From assembly GCA_016207465.1 (NCBI GenBank), contig JACQPP010000110.1, forward strand, positions 1 through 19,277: a stretch of 19,277 nucleotides of DNA, read 5' to 3'. Positions 1-5,611 of this stretch are shown piece by piece. Numbering within the stretch: position 1 is the stretch's first letter; each line of letters starts with the position of its first letter. The notes beneath the pieces were generated by a model, which saw only the letters and a list, made by a program, of their open reading frames with translations, was not told where the DNA came from and made no database searches. The position numbers were made by a program, and so were the translations under genes. The stretch is from Methanobacteriota archaeon (GTDB lineage Archaea > Halobacteriota > Syntropharchaeia > JACQPP01).

Positions 1-56
1 CCATCGAACCCGGCTTCCTCCGCCGCCGCCTCCAGGAGGGCGCCGCTCCACCCTAG
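1..56 (+). CDS. C-terminal end of an unidentified protein (partial)
   Basis: An open frame enters from the left edge (first whole codon at base 3) and stops at TAG 54-56. The 17 visible residues, IEPGFLRRRLQEGAAPP, show the C-rich third codon positions of the neighbouring genes, which is the main reason to call it coding. Too little is present to name a family. It would be the last gene before the promoter at 148-157. Confidence 0.45.
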   Translation, partial: IEPGFLRRRLQEGAAPP

Positions 57-147
57 CCCGGAAAAAATTTTCCTCCGGTCCATCTCCTCTTCAAAAAGGT
101 TTCGACACCGCCCGTATCCGGCGTCCGGCGGGGCCGCCGAAGAAACA

Positions 148-157
148 TTTTTAAATA
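148..157 (+). promoter_or_regulatory. TATA box for the winged-helix/TPR operon
   Basis: TTTTTAAATA stands out in very GC-rich flanks and lies about 40 bases before the ATG at 192, so a start point near 178-182 and a leader of about 10 bases are expected. The 57-147 stretch upstream has no gene; it holds a GGAAAAAATTTTCC palindrome at 60-73 that may help terminate the preceding gene. Confidence 0.7.
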
Positions 158-191
158 GGCGGCCCCGAGGATGGGGTAGTCCGCGGGGGCC

Positions 192-527
192 ATGTCCATC
201 TCGTTTTCGTCCCAGGGAAACGGCAACGCCACTCTTGACTCCCGCGGCCAGCGGCTCCGGGACTACCTGCGGGCCGACCGCGGGGGGACCCGCCGGGAAA
301 TACTCCACTTCCTCTCCCAGGCGAACCCGGGGGCCACCACCGGGCACATCTACACCCACCTCCAGGGCCGGCGCTACCGCACCACCCACCGCAGCGTCTG
401 CGCCACCGTGGGCCACATGCGCAGCCGCCTCGGCGTCCTCGGCGTCAACCTCCGCGCCGGAAACGGGGGCTACTTCGTCAAGGAGAACTACCGCGAGATG
501 GTCCGCTCCGTCCTCGAGAACTATTAG
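192..527 (+). CDS. Winged-helix-like putative DNA-binding protein
   Basis: The protein has 111 residues. The middle (about 22-95) reads like a winged helix: a helix around REILHFLSQA, a second helix-turn-helix segment around TGHIYTHLQG and RSVCATVGHMRSRLG, then a short wing ending GGYFVKENY. This pattern of a small HTH followed by a glycine/tyrosine turn is common in archaeal transcription regulators; no exact family is recognised. It is the first gene after a clear TATA box and its stop codon directly abuts the ATG of the TPR gene, so the two are almost certainly co-transcribed and probably co-translated. A regulatory role is inferred from fold only; a non-DNA-binding winged-helix role in a complex with the TPR partner is possible. 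Confidence 0.6.
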   Translation: MSISFSSQGNGNATLDSRGQRLRDYLRADRGGTRREILHFLSQANPGATTGHIYTHLQGRRYRTTHRSVCATVGHMRSRLGVLGVNLRAGNGGYFVKENYREMVRSVLENY

Positions 528-1127
528 ATGTCCGAGGAATACCTCAAGCATCTCGACGCCGAACTCCACCGCCACCCCCGGGACCCGCGCCTCTGGTACC
601 ACAAGGGCTTCGCCCTCCTCGGCCGCCAGCGATACGCGGAGGCCGTGGAGTGCTTCGACCGGGTCCTCAAAAAGGAGCCGGAGGACATGGCGTCCCTCCA
701 CAACAAGGGGGTGGCCCTCCAGCGCATGGGCCGCCTCCCCGAGTCCCTCCATTGCTTCGACGGCCTCCTCCGCCGGGAGCCCAAGGACACCGCGGCCCTC
801 CAGTCCCGAGGCGAGGTCCTCCTCGAGATGGGGAGGCCCGAGGATGCCCTGGAGTCCTTCCAGCGGGGGGCCGCCCTCAACCCCATGCTCTACCCCTGCC
901 TCTGGGGCCATGCCCTCGCCCTCCTCCGCCTGGGACGCCACCCCGAGGCCATCGAGGCCTGCGACCGGGCCATCGCCCGCAACGACCGCCGCGCCGAGGC
1001 CTGGTGGGGAAAAAGCCGCGCCCTCCGCGCCCTCGGCCGGGGCCCGGAGGCCGAGGAGAGCCTCCAGAGGGCCCGCGCCCTCGACCCCGAGGTCGCGCAG
1101 CGACTGGACGCGGAAAACCCGGGCTGA
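528..1127 (+). CDS. Tetratricopeptide (TPR) repeat protein
   Basis: The 199 residues are almost wholly TPR repeats of about 34 residues. Repeat starts near residues 20, 54, 88, 122 and 156 carry the usual pattern: W/LxxKGxALxxxGRxxEAxxxFxxxLxxxP. TPR solenoids bind peptides or other proteins, so the likely role is a scaffold, not a catalyst. No signal peptide or membrane segment is seen, so it should be cytoplasmic. The ATG follows the upstream stop codon with no gap (TAG 525-527, ATG 528-530), tying it to the winged-helix gene. Which partner it binds cannot be read from sequence. Confidence 0.88.
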   Translation: MSEEYLKHLDAELHRHPRDPRLWYHKGFALLGRQRYAEAVECFDRVLKKEPEDMASLHNKGVALQRMGRLPESLHCFDGLLRREPKDTAALQSRGEVLLEMGRPEDALESFQRGAALNPMLYPCLWGHALALLRLGRHPEAIEACDRAIARNDRRAEAWWGKSRALRALGRGPEAEESLQRARALDPEVAQRLDAENPG

Positions 1128-1141
1128 AATTCTCCTGGGCA

Positions 1142-1150
1142 ACATTTTTG
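1142..1150 (+). promoter_or_regulatory. TATA-like element for the PD-(D/E)XK gene
   Basis: ACATTTTTG lies 27-35 bases before the GTG at 1177. The same core (ACATTTTT) precedes the genes at 192 and 11349, supporting it as a promoter word in this genome. It predicts a leaderless mRNA beginning at or near the GTG, which helped choose that start. Confidence 0.5.
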
Positions 1151-1176
1151 ACCGCCGCGCCCCCATCCACATCATC

Positions 1177-1773
1177 GTGACCGCTTCTCCGCTGGAGATT
1201 GCCCGGAACCGCATCCTCTCCAACCTCGCCAAGGAGGTGGTCCGCCGCCTCTTGGAGAGCGCCGGCTACCACACTCACCCCCTCGGCCGCGTCTCCCACA
1301 TCGACACCCTCAAGGACCGCCTCTACGCGGGAAGCCCCCTCGACACCCCCGCCGCCAACCGGGTCCGCTCCACCCCCGACCTGGTGGTCACCGACGAGGA
1401 CGACGCGGGACACATCCGCGACCTCAAGGTCATCGAAATCAAGTTCCGCGAGGGGGCCCTCAACGAGGTCAACCTGGAACTGGAGAAATACTTCGTCCAC
1501 TGGCCCGACGCGGTCCTCGTCTGCGTGGTCCCCGGCCATGAGGTCTTCTACGCCCAGTACGTGGACGAGATCGCCAAGTGGCTCCAGCAGGCCTACGACA
1601 TGGTCCCCACCGAGGACGTCCCCATGGACCTCCGCATCCAGTTCCAGAGGCTCCCCGACCTCTTCCCCCGGGTCAAGCGCATGGGCGACAAATATGACTT
1701 CTACAAGAAGATGGCCACCGCCATCCGCCGCTACGAGGACCTCGCCCCGCTCCCGCAGCCCCGGGGCCACTGA
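1177..1773 (+). CDS. PD-(D/E)XK nuclease-fold protein
   Basis: From GTG 1177 the protein has 198 residues. Upstream in-frame sequence is only the shadow of the TPR gene, and the GTG sits one promoter length from a TATA-like element. Residues 67-89 carry the PD-(D/E)XK signature: P67-D68 on a strand (TPDLVV), then E87-I88-K89 in KVIEIKFRE, preceded by a helix with Glu20/Glu27 that can supply the extra acidic residue. This is the metal-binding core of restriction endonucleases, resolvases and related repair nucleases. The remainder is helical and charged. No methyltransferase partner is present. It may cleave DNA, or may be a diverged member; the substrate is unknown. The gene runs into a small membrane-protein gene with a 2-base gap. 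Confidence 0.7.
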   Translation: MTASPLEIARNRILSNLAKEVVRRLLESAGYHTHPLGRVSHIDTLKDRLYAGSPLDTPAANRVRSTPDLVVTDEDDAGHIRDLKVIEIKFREGALNEVNLELEKYFVHWPDAVLVCVVPGHEVFYAQYVDEIAKWLQQAYDMVPTEDVPMDLRIQFQRLPDLFPRVKRMGDKYDFYKKMATAIRRYEDLAPLPQPRGH

Positions 1774-1775
1774 CC

Positions 1776-2078
1776 ATGGTCGCCGTCTCCCCCCTCCACT
1801 GGGCCCTCATCGGCCTCGCCGGATTCGGCGCCACCTTCGGAATCCTCACGGCCATCGGCCGCGACCCCTACTTCCACCCCGACCGCCGCTGGGTCCTCCT
1901 CTTCAGCACCGCCAGCGGAATCCAGCTCATCACCATGGCCCTCGCCGCCGTCCTCCTCTACAACACCCTCTCCCCCCTGGGCGTCCTCCCCCAGCCCCTC
2001 TCCATCACCCTGGGCCTCGGCGCCGCCGGGGCCATCGCCCTCTTCTGGATGTGGTTCAACATCCACACCCTGGTCTGA
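1776..2078 (+). CDS. Small membrane protein, three predicted transmembrane segments
   Basis: The 100-residue protein has three hydrophobic stretches, roughly residues 8-27, 41-64 and 75-97, separated by a short polar loop with DPYFHPDRR. It has no recognised motif. The ATG begins 2 bases after the stop of the nuclease-fold gene and the stop lies 2 bases before the SRP19 start, so it belongs to that transcription unit. C-rich third positions agree with a genuine gene. Function unknown; being beside SRP19 may be chance, since SRP19 neighbourhoods vary widely. Confidence 0.75.
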   Translation: MVAVSPLHWALIGLAGFGATFGILTAIGRDPYFHPDRRWVLLFSTASGIQLITMALAAVLLYNTLSPLGVLPQPLSITLGLGAAGAIALFWMWFNIHTLV

Positions 2079-2080
2079 CC

Positions 2081-2353
2081 ATGAAGGGAAACGGGCGCAT
2101 CCTCCTCTACCCGGCCTACTTCGACCGCAACAAGACCCAGAGGGAGGGGCGCCGCGTCCCCCGCGAACTCGCCGTCCCCGCCCCCAAACTCGCCGACCTC
2201 GAACGGGCCGCCCGGACCCTCGGCCTCCAGACCCACCCCGAGCCCGAGGCCGCCTACCCCCGCGCCGGATGGGAGAAAGGACGCCTCCAGGTGGACCGCA
2301 AGGGAGGCAAGCGCAGGCTCCTCCGCGAGATTGCCCAGAAACTGCCGCGGTAA
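2081..2353 (+). CDS. srp19: Signal recognition particle protein SRP19
   Basis: The 90-residue protein matches archaeal SRP19 in size and pattern: an N-terminal strand with the family's YPAYFD(R/A)NKTxxEGR(R/K)VP segment (residues about 10-27), a middle helix (KLADLERAARTLGL), and a basic C-terminal half ending RKGGKRRLLREIAQKLP. SRP19 binds the tips of helices 6 and 8 of 7S RNA and prepares the site for SRP54, enabling co-translational targeting to the membrane. The ATG at 2081 follows the previous stop closely. A T-rich tract immediately follows the stop. Confidence 0.93.
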   Translation: MKGNGRILLYPAYFDRNKTQREGRRVPRELAVPAPKLADLERAARTLGLQTHPEPEAAYPRAGWEKGRLQVDRKGGKRRLLREIAQKLPR

Positions 2354-2354
2354 A

Positions 2355-2367
2355 CCCTTTTTTCTTT
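2355..2367 (+). terminator. T-rich terminator after srp19
   Basis: CCCTTTTTTCTTT begins directly after the srp19 stop codon. Oligo-T tracts without a hairpin are a usual archaeal termination signal. It touches the last codon of the convergent VIT1-like gene. Confidence 0.55.
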
Positions 2368-2936
2368 CACGGGAGAAACCTCTCCATGGTCATCAGGAGC
2401 CCTGCCGTGAGGAGACCGACACCCACCATGGACGCCGTGTAGACCAGCAGGCCCCCGCGGGCCACCCGCGCCAGGTAGGCCCCCAGGAGGCCCATCAGGG
2501 CCAACGAGACGGTGACGGAGGCCACCACCGCCACGCCCGGCGGCAGCAGGAATAGGGGGAGGAGCACCGCCAGGCCCCCGATGGCAGGGCTCACGCCGTC
2601 CACCAGGGCGGCCACCACCACCGCGGTACGGGCGGCCTCGCCATGGCGGGTGCCGTCGAGGGGGACCAGCAGGGCGGCCTCCAGCTCCTTGAGTTTCCGC
2701 TGGCGCTCGGCCCGCTCGGTGATGAACGCCCCTGCGGACCCCGAGAGCCCCATGGCGAGGATGGCTCCGAGTCCCGCCCGCACCACCGGCCCGATGTCCG
2801 CAACCCGCACAATCTGGGCCCCCACCACCAGTCCCATGAGGGTGAGGATGCCATCGAAGGCATTCATCACGAAGTACCTGCGCGCAATCTCCGAGGCCCC
2901 GGAGAGGCGGAAGTTGGCCCAGAACCGTGAGACCAT
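2367..2936 (-). CDS. VIT1/CCC1 (DUF125) family membrane transporter
   Basis: The 189-residue protein has about five hydrophobic helices. Residues 19-45 contain the family hallmark ARRYFVMNAFDGILTLMGLV: a first membrane helix with the FDG turn. After helix 2 comes a charged segment (ERAERQRKLKELEAAL), where VIT1/CCC1 proteins have their cytosolic metal-binding helices, then AALVDGVSPAIGG leading into helix 3. Family members move Fe2+ or Mn2+ across membranes; the loop here is short and has few of the glutamate/methionine metal ligands of plant VIT1, so the substrate is uncertain. The start lies 3 bases after the DUF211 stop, making a two-gene unit. Confidence 0.82.
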   Translation of the reverse strand: MVSRFWANFRLSGASEIARRYFVMNAFDGILTLMGLVVGAQIVRVADIGPVVRAGLGAILAMGLSGSAGAFITERAERQRKLKELEAALLVPLDGTRHGEAARTAVVVAALVDGVSPAIGGLAVLLPLFLLPPGVAVVASVTVSLALMGLLGAYLARVARGGLLVYTASMVGVGLLTAGLLMTMERFLP

Positions 2937-2939
2937 GGA

Positions 2940-3242
2940 CTACGGGGGCGGGGCCGGGGGCTTCTCGGGGTGCCCCTTGGCGGGCTCGATGAGTTTCTTG
3001 CCCGCCGCCACCTCGTCGATGCTGTGGATGACCGCTCCCACGCTGTTCAGGGTCTTCCGGACCTCGTTGAAGTCAATCTCGTTGCCCTCGATGGTGGCCA
3101 CGATGGACTCGGTCTGCTGGTCCATCTCCCGGGTGACGATGTTCACCGCGCTGATGCCCTTGAGGGCGCTCAGGCTGTTCGCGAGTTCCATGATGGTGGG
3201 ACTGTGGGGCTTCAGCACGTCCAGCACCAGACGTTTTATCAT
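2940..3242 (-). CDS. DUF211 family protein
   Basis: The 100-residue protein matches the archaeal DUF211 family throughout: KRLVLDVLKPHSPTIMELA at the start, GISAVNIVTREMDQQTES in the middle, then VATIEGNEIDF and GAVIHSIDEVAAGKKL. The fold is a ferredoxin-like alpha/beta domain that assembles into oligomers and has been seen binding metal in structural work; its physiological role is unknown. The last 15 residues are a proline/lysine-rich tail outside the domain. Pairing with a VIT1/CCC1-like transporter (3-base gap) fits a shared role in divalent-metal handling, which is an inference from context. Confidence 0.88.
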   Translation of the reverse strand: MIKRLVLDVLKPHSPTIMELANSLSALKGISAVNIVTREMDQQTESIVATIEGNEIDFNEVRKTLNSVGAVIHSIDEVAAGKKLIEPAKGHPEKPPAPPP

Positions 3243-3273
3243 CGTTGGGTGGCTGTCAGTTTTGAATCCGGGC

Positions 3274-3282
3274 GGATAAAGG
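3274..3282 (-). promoter_or_regulatory. Probable TATA element for the DUF211/VIT1 unit
   Basis: On the minus strand this reads CCTTTATCC, 32-40 bases before the ATG at 3242, predicting a leader of about 10 bases. A second A-rich word at 3258-3266 is too close to the start to serve as TATA if the annotated ATG is right. Confidence 0.45.
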
Positions 3283-3298
3283 TTGGGGCCCCCCGCCT

Positions 3299-3976
3299 TT
3301 ATTTCGGCTCCAGCACCGCCCGACGGACCTCCAGGGTCCCCCGGTCCCCCCGCCAGACTCTATCGGCCTCCACCACCCGAATCCGCCGCGAGAAGAAGGG
3401 GGCGTCGAGGACCAAGCTCTCATACTCGCCCCCCTCCCCCGCCGGGTGGACCCCGTGCTTCCGGTAGAGGGCGACCAGTTCCTCCACGGCCCCCGCGTCG
3501 AGGCGACGCCCCAGCCAATCGGGACCGAGCCCCTCGGCGGCCACATGCACAATGATGGCCTCCAGGCGCGCCGCCACCTCCCGCAGATACCCGATGGGCT
3601 CCCTCCCCCACAAGGGGGCCACCGGCTCCAGCCCCACCTCCCCGCAGAGCCTCACCAGCCGCTCATACTGGTAGCGGGAGGCCACCGCCCCCGCCACCAC
3701 TCCCTCCACCCCCCGCCCCCGCGCCCATACCAAGGCGCGCCGCAGGTCCTCCAACTCGGCCTCCTTCACCCCCCCGCTGGGCTCTACATGCAAAGGACGG
3801 CCGCACGACTCCGCGAACAAATCCGTGAGATGCACATTCTGGGTCTGGAACATATACGACTCGGGGTTCGAGGGGCGCACCGAGAGCAACGCCTCCACCG
3901 AGTGGCCCGCCTCCAGCGCGAGGAGCATCGAGTAGGTGGAGTCCTTGCCACCGGAGACCAGCGCGGCAAGACGCAT
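3299..3976 (-). CDS. dph6: Diphthine--ammonia ligase (ATP-PPase family)
   Basis: From ATG 3976 the protein has 225 residues, the usual size of the archaeal family. Residues 1-12 hold the PP-loop (MRLAALVSGGKDS) that binds the ATP pyrophosphate. Further family marks are GVVAGAVASRYQYERL, GLEPVAPLWG and, near the C-terminus, GEGGEYESLVLDAPFF. The enzyme amidates diphthine on elongation factor 2, the last step of diphthamide synthesis. The open frame continues far upstream, but that part overlaps the acyl-CoA dehydrogenase gene on the other strand and is a shadow; the chosen ATG lies about 25 bases from the shared TATA element. The lack of the C-terminal YjgF-like domains of eukaryotic Dph6 is normal for archaea. 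Confidence 0.88.
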   Translation of the reverse strand: MRLAALVSGGKDSTYSMLLALEAGHSVEALLSVRPSNPESYMFQTQNVHLTDLFAESCGRPLHVEPSGGVKEAELEDLRRALVWARGRGVEGVVAGAVASRYQYERLVRLCGEVGLEPVAPLWGREPIGYLREVAARLEAIIVHVAAEGLGPDWLGRRLDAGAVEELVALYRKHGVHPAGEGGEYESLVLDAPFFSRRIRVVEADRVWRGDRGTLEVRRAVLEPK

Positions 3977-3997
3977 GGAGAAGAATCCCCCGCTACG

Positions 3998-4005
3998 TTT
4001 ATATC
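3998..4005. promoter_or_regulatory. Shared TATA element between divergent genes
   Basis: TTTATATC (minus strand GATATAAA) is the only strong A/T word in the 51-base gap between the two start codons. Its centre (about 4001) is 27 bases from the ATG at 4028 and 25 bases from the ATG at 3976, the TATA-to-start distance expected for leaderless genes in both directions. Confidence 0.65.
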
Positions 4006-4027
4006 TCCTGTTAGATTCTATTCTCCG

Positions 4028-5257
4028 ATGCCGCGCGAGGGCCACATCCCATTCGAGGAACTCGGCGTGGACTTCGGCTCCAGCATGACCCCTGGCAGCC
4101 TCCAGCCCTACACCCGGGAGGAGAACGACTTCCGCCTCCGCTTCCGCGGGTTCGTCAAGAAGGAGGTCTTCCCCGTCGCGGACCGCATTGACCGCGAGGA
4201 CAACGTGGCCCTCTCCAAGGAGGTCAACCAGAAGATGGTCAAAGAGGGCTGGGTCAAGGCCACCTACCCCAAGTCCATCGGGGGAGACGGCCTCGGCGTA
4301 GTCCACCGCACCATCCTCGGCGAAGAACTCACCGCCGCCTCCTACAGCGCCGCCGTCACCTACGGGGCCTCGGCCTGCCTCTACGGGGGCCCCGTCCTCA
4401 AATTCGGCACCCCCCTGCAACTGGAGAAATTCGCCCGCCCCATCCTCCAGGGCCAGCTGGGGGCCATCTGCATTACCGAGCCCACCGGGGGCTCGGATGC
4501 CGTCGGGGGCATGCGCACCCGCGCCGTCCGCGAGGGGGACGGCTACACCATCAACGGCACCAAACGCTTCATCACCAACGGAAGCATCGCCGACTACCTC
4601 CTCCTCTACACCATCTCCAACCCCGAGGCCAAGCCCCACCAGGGGATGAGCGCATTCATCGTCCCCGCCAAAACCCGGGGGTTCCGGGTGGTCAAGGACT
4701 TCGAACTCATGGGCCGCCGGGGCAGGGTGAACAGCGTCCTCGAATTCAAGGACATGCACCTCCCCCGGGAGAACCTCCTCGGCAAGGAACACGGGGGATT
4801 CGAGATACTCATGGAAGGCCTCGACGGCGAGAGGGTCTTCGCCGGCTCCCAATACCTCGGAATCTCCCGCAGCGCCTTCGAGATTGGAGCCAAATACGCC
4901 GCCGAGCGCATGCAGTTCAAGAAGCCCCTCCGCGACTTCGAGGGCATCTCCTTCAAAATCGCCGAGATGTACGCCAACATCGAGGCCGCCCGCCTCATGC
5001 TCCTCCGCGCCGCCCGCATGATAGACGGGGGCCAGCGGGCCACCAAAGAGACCGCCGCGGCCAAGTTCCTCGCCTGCGACACCGCCGTCCGCGTCTGCAA
5101 CGAGGCCTTCCAGACGGTCGGGGGAATCGCTTACACCAAGGAATACCCCTTGGAGAGATACCTCCGCGACATACGGATTGGTCAGTTGAGCGCCGGGAGC
5201 AGCGAAATCATGCGGTTCCTCGTGCAGAGGGAGATGTACCGGGAGATGGGATACTGA
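4028..5257 (+). CDS. Acyl-CoA dehydrogenase, isovaleryl/long-chain type catalytic base
   Basis: The 409-residue flavoprotein spans the whole family: an N-terminal helical domain, a middle beta domain with the FAD/substrate motifs ICITEPTGGSDAVG and FITNGSIADYLLL, and a C-terminal helical domain with ERMQFKKPLRDFEGISFKIAEM and GGIAYTKEYPLERYLRDIRI. It oxidises acyl-CoA to trans-2-enoyl-CoA and passes electrons to an electron-transfer flavoprotein. At the position of the medium-chain enzyme's catalytic Glu376 there is Ala389 (QLSAGSSEI), while GLDGERV places Glu268 where isovaleryl- and long-chain enzymes carry their base. So it should be active, with branched- or long-chain acyl-CoA as candidate substrate. 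The ATG is set by the shared TATA element. Confidence 0.92.
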   Translation: MPREGHIPFEELGVDFGSSMTPGSLQPYTREENDFRLRFRGFVKKEVFPVADRIDREDNVALSKEVNQKMVKEGWVKATYPKSIGGDGLGVVHRTILGEELTAASYSAAVTYGASACLYGGPVLKFGTPLQLEKFARPILQGQLGAICITEPTGGSDAVGGMRTRAVREGDGYTINGTKRFITNGSIADYLLLYTISNPEAKPHQGMSAFIVPAKTRGFRVVKDFELMGRRGRVNSVLEFKDMHLPRENLLGKEHGGFEILMEGLDGERVFAGSQYLGISRSAFEIGAKYAAERMQFKKPLRDFEGISFKIAEMYANIEAARLMLLRAARMIDGGQRATKETAAAKFLACDTAVRVCNEAFQTVGGIAYTKEYPLERYLRDIRIGQLSAGSSEIMRFLVQREMYREMGY

Positions 5258-5258
5258 G

Positions 5259-5331
5259 GGTCACGCCGGGGCTGGGATTCGAATAGCGTCTCCTTTGGAG
5301 ACGCTCCCGGCCCTCTTCGACGGCCGTGACC
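5259..5331. other. Self-complementary structured segment after acyl-CoA dehydrogenase
   Basis: GGTCACG at 5259-5265 pairs perfectly with CGTGACC at 5325-5331. Inside are CCGGG 5266-5270 with CCCGG 5306-5310, and a perfect 9-bp hairpin AGCGTCTCC 5285-5293, loop TTT, GGAGACGCT 5297-5305. The outer arms span 73 bases. It may be the 3' UTR fold of the acyl-CoA dehydrogenase mRNA or a small RNA; it also lies under the C-terminal codons of the minus-strand gene at 5261-5596. No known RNA family is recognised. Confidence 0.4.
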
Positions 5332-5596
5332 AGGAAGGTCGGAATGACCAAGGTGGCGTGCTCTGCCACCCTTTTTTATTTTTTCGAGGATTGTCGCCGA
5401 AAAGGGGGTCAAGGTCATAAAGACCATTCAGGAACCAAGTTAGGAGAGTCAATCCAATCGCTATGGGGATATACATCCACCACGGTAGATTTTTCCCACC
5501 GAAGGAATCCCATATAATCCACTGTATGAAAAGAAGCGTAAGAATCTCTGTGAGACAGACTGACCTGGAACGTCTCTGCGAGTCAGAGAGGGGCAT
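5261..5596 (-). CDS. Small membrane protein, third gene of the KaiC unit
   Basis: The 111-residue protein has two tryptophan-rich hydrophobic helices, about residues 17-32 (ILTLLFIQWIIWDSFG) and 39-60 (WWMYIPIAIGLTLLTWFLNG), followed by LYDLDPLFGDNPRKNKKG. The last 35 or so residues are basic and low in complexity and are encoded by the folded segment and terminator hairpin of the opposite strand, so the C-terminus may be a read-through of an originally shorter gene. The gene starts 15 bases after the KaiC-like stop codon. Its core DNA (about 5390-5590) is visibly richer in A/T than any neighbour, hinting at recent acquisition. It has no recognised family. Confidence 0.5.
   Translation of the reverse strand: MPLSDSQRRSRSVCLTEILTLLFIQWIIWDSFGGKNLPWWMYIPIAIGLTLLTWFLNGLYDLDPLFGDNPRKNKKGWQSTPPWSFRPSWSRPSKRAGSVSKGDAIRIPAPA
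5264..5284 (-). other. Possible tRNA-Ser 3' fragment (attachment-site scar)
   Basis: Read on the minus strand, the segment gives TTCGAAT (T-loop), CCCAG (T-stem 3' arm), CCCCGGC (acceptor 3' arm) and G (discriminator), the order and letters seen at the 3' end of archaeal tRNA-Ser genes. The 5' T-stem arm that should precede it is missing (CGCTA instead of CTGGG), so no functional tRNA is present. A displaced 3' end of this kind is what integration at a tRNA T-loop leaves behind. The match is short and could be chance. Confidence 0.3.
5352..5386 (+). terminator. Hairpin plus T-tract terminator
   Basis: GGTGGC 5353-5358 pairs with GCCACC 5365-5370 across a 6-base loop, and is followed directly by a T-rich run (CTTTTTTATTTTTTC). 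It lies about 95 bases after the acyl-CoA dehydrogenase stop and should end that transcript, including the folded segment before it. Confidence 0.6.
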
Positions 5597-5611
5597 GGAG
5601 TGTAGTAGGCC

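Noticed and set aside
877..1770. Long minus-strand open frame of 297 codons
   Set aside because: It is opposite the TPR and PD-(D/E)XK genes, with the Gly/Val/Glu-rich composition expected of an antisense frame in GC-rich DNA.
3977..4852. N-terminal extension of the diphthine--ammonia ligase frame
   Set aside because: The extension lies opposite the acyl-CoA dehydrogenase gene and crosses the shared promoter; the family normally begins at the PP-loop.
5258..5350. A complete tRNA gene (TTCGAAT T-loop, 73-base span with 7-bp closing arms)
   Set aside because: The closing arms and the T-loop cannot belong to one cloverleaf: the T-stem 5' arm is missing, and the central hairpin has 9 bp with a 3-base loop instead of 5 bp with a 7-base anticodon loop.
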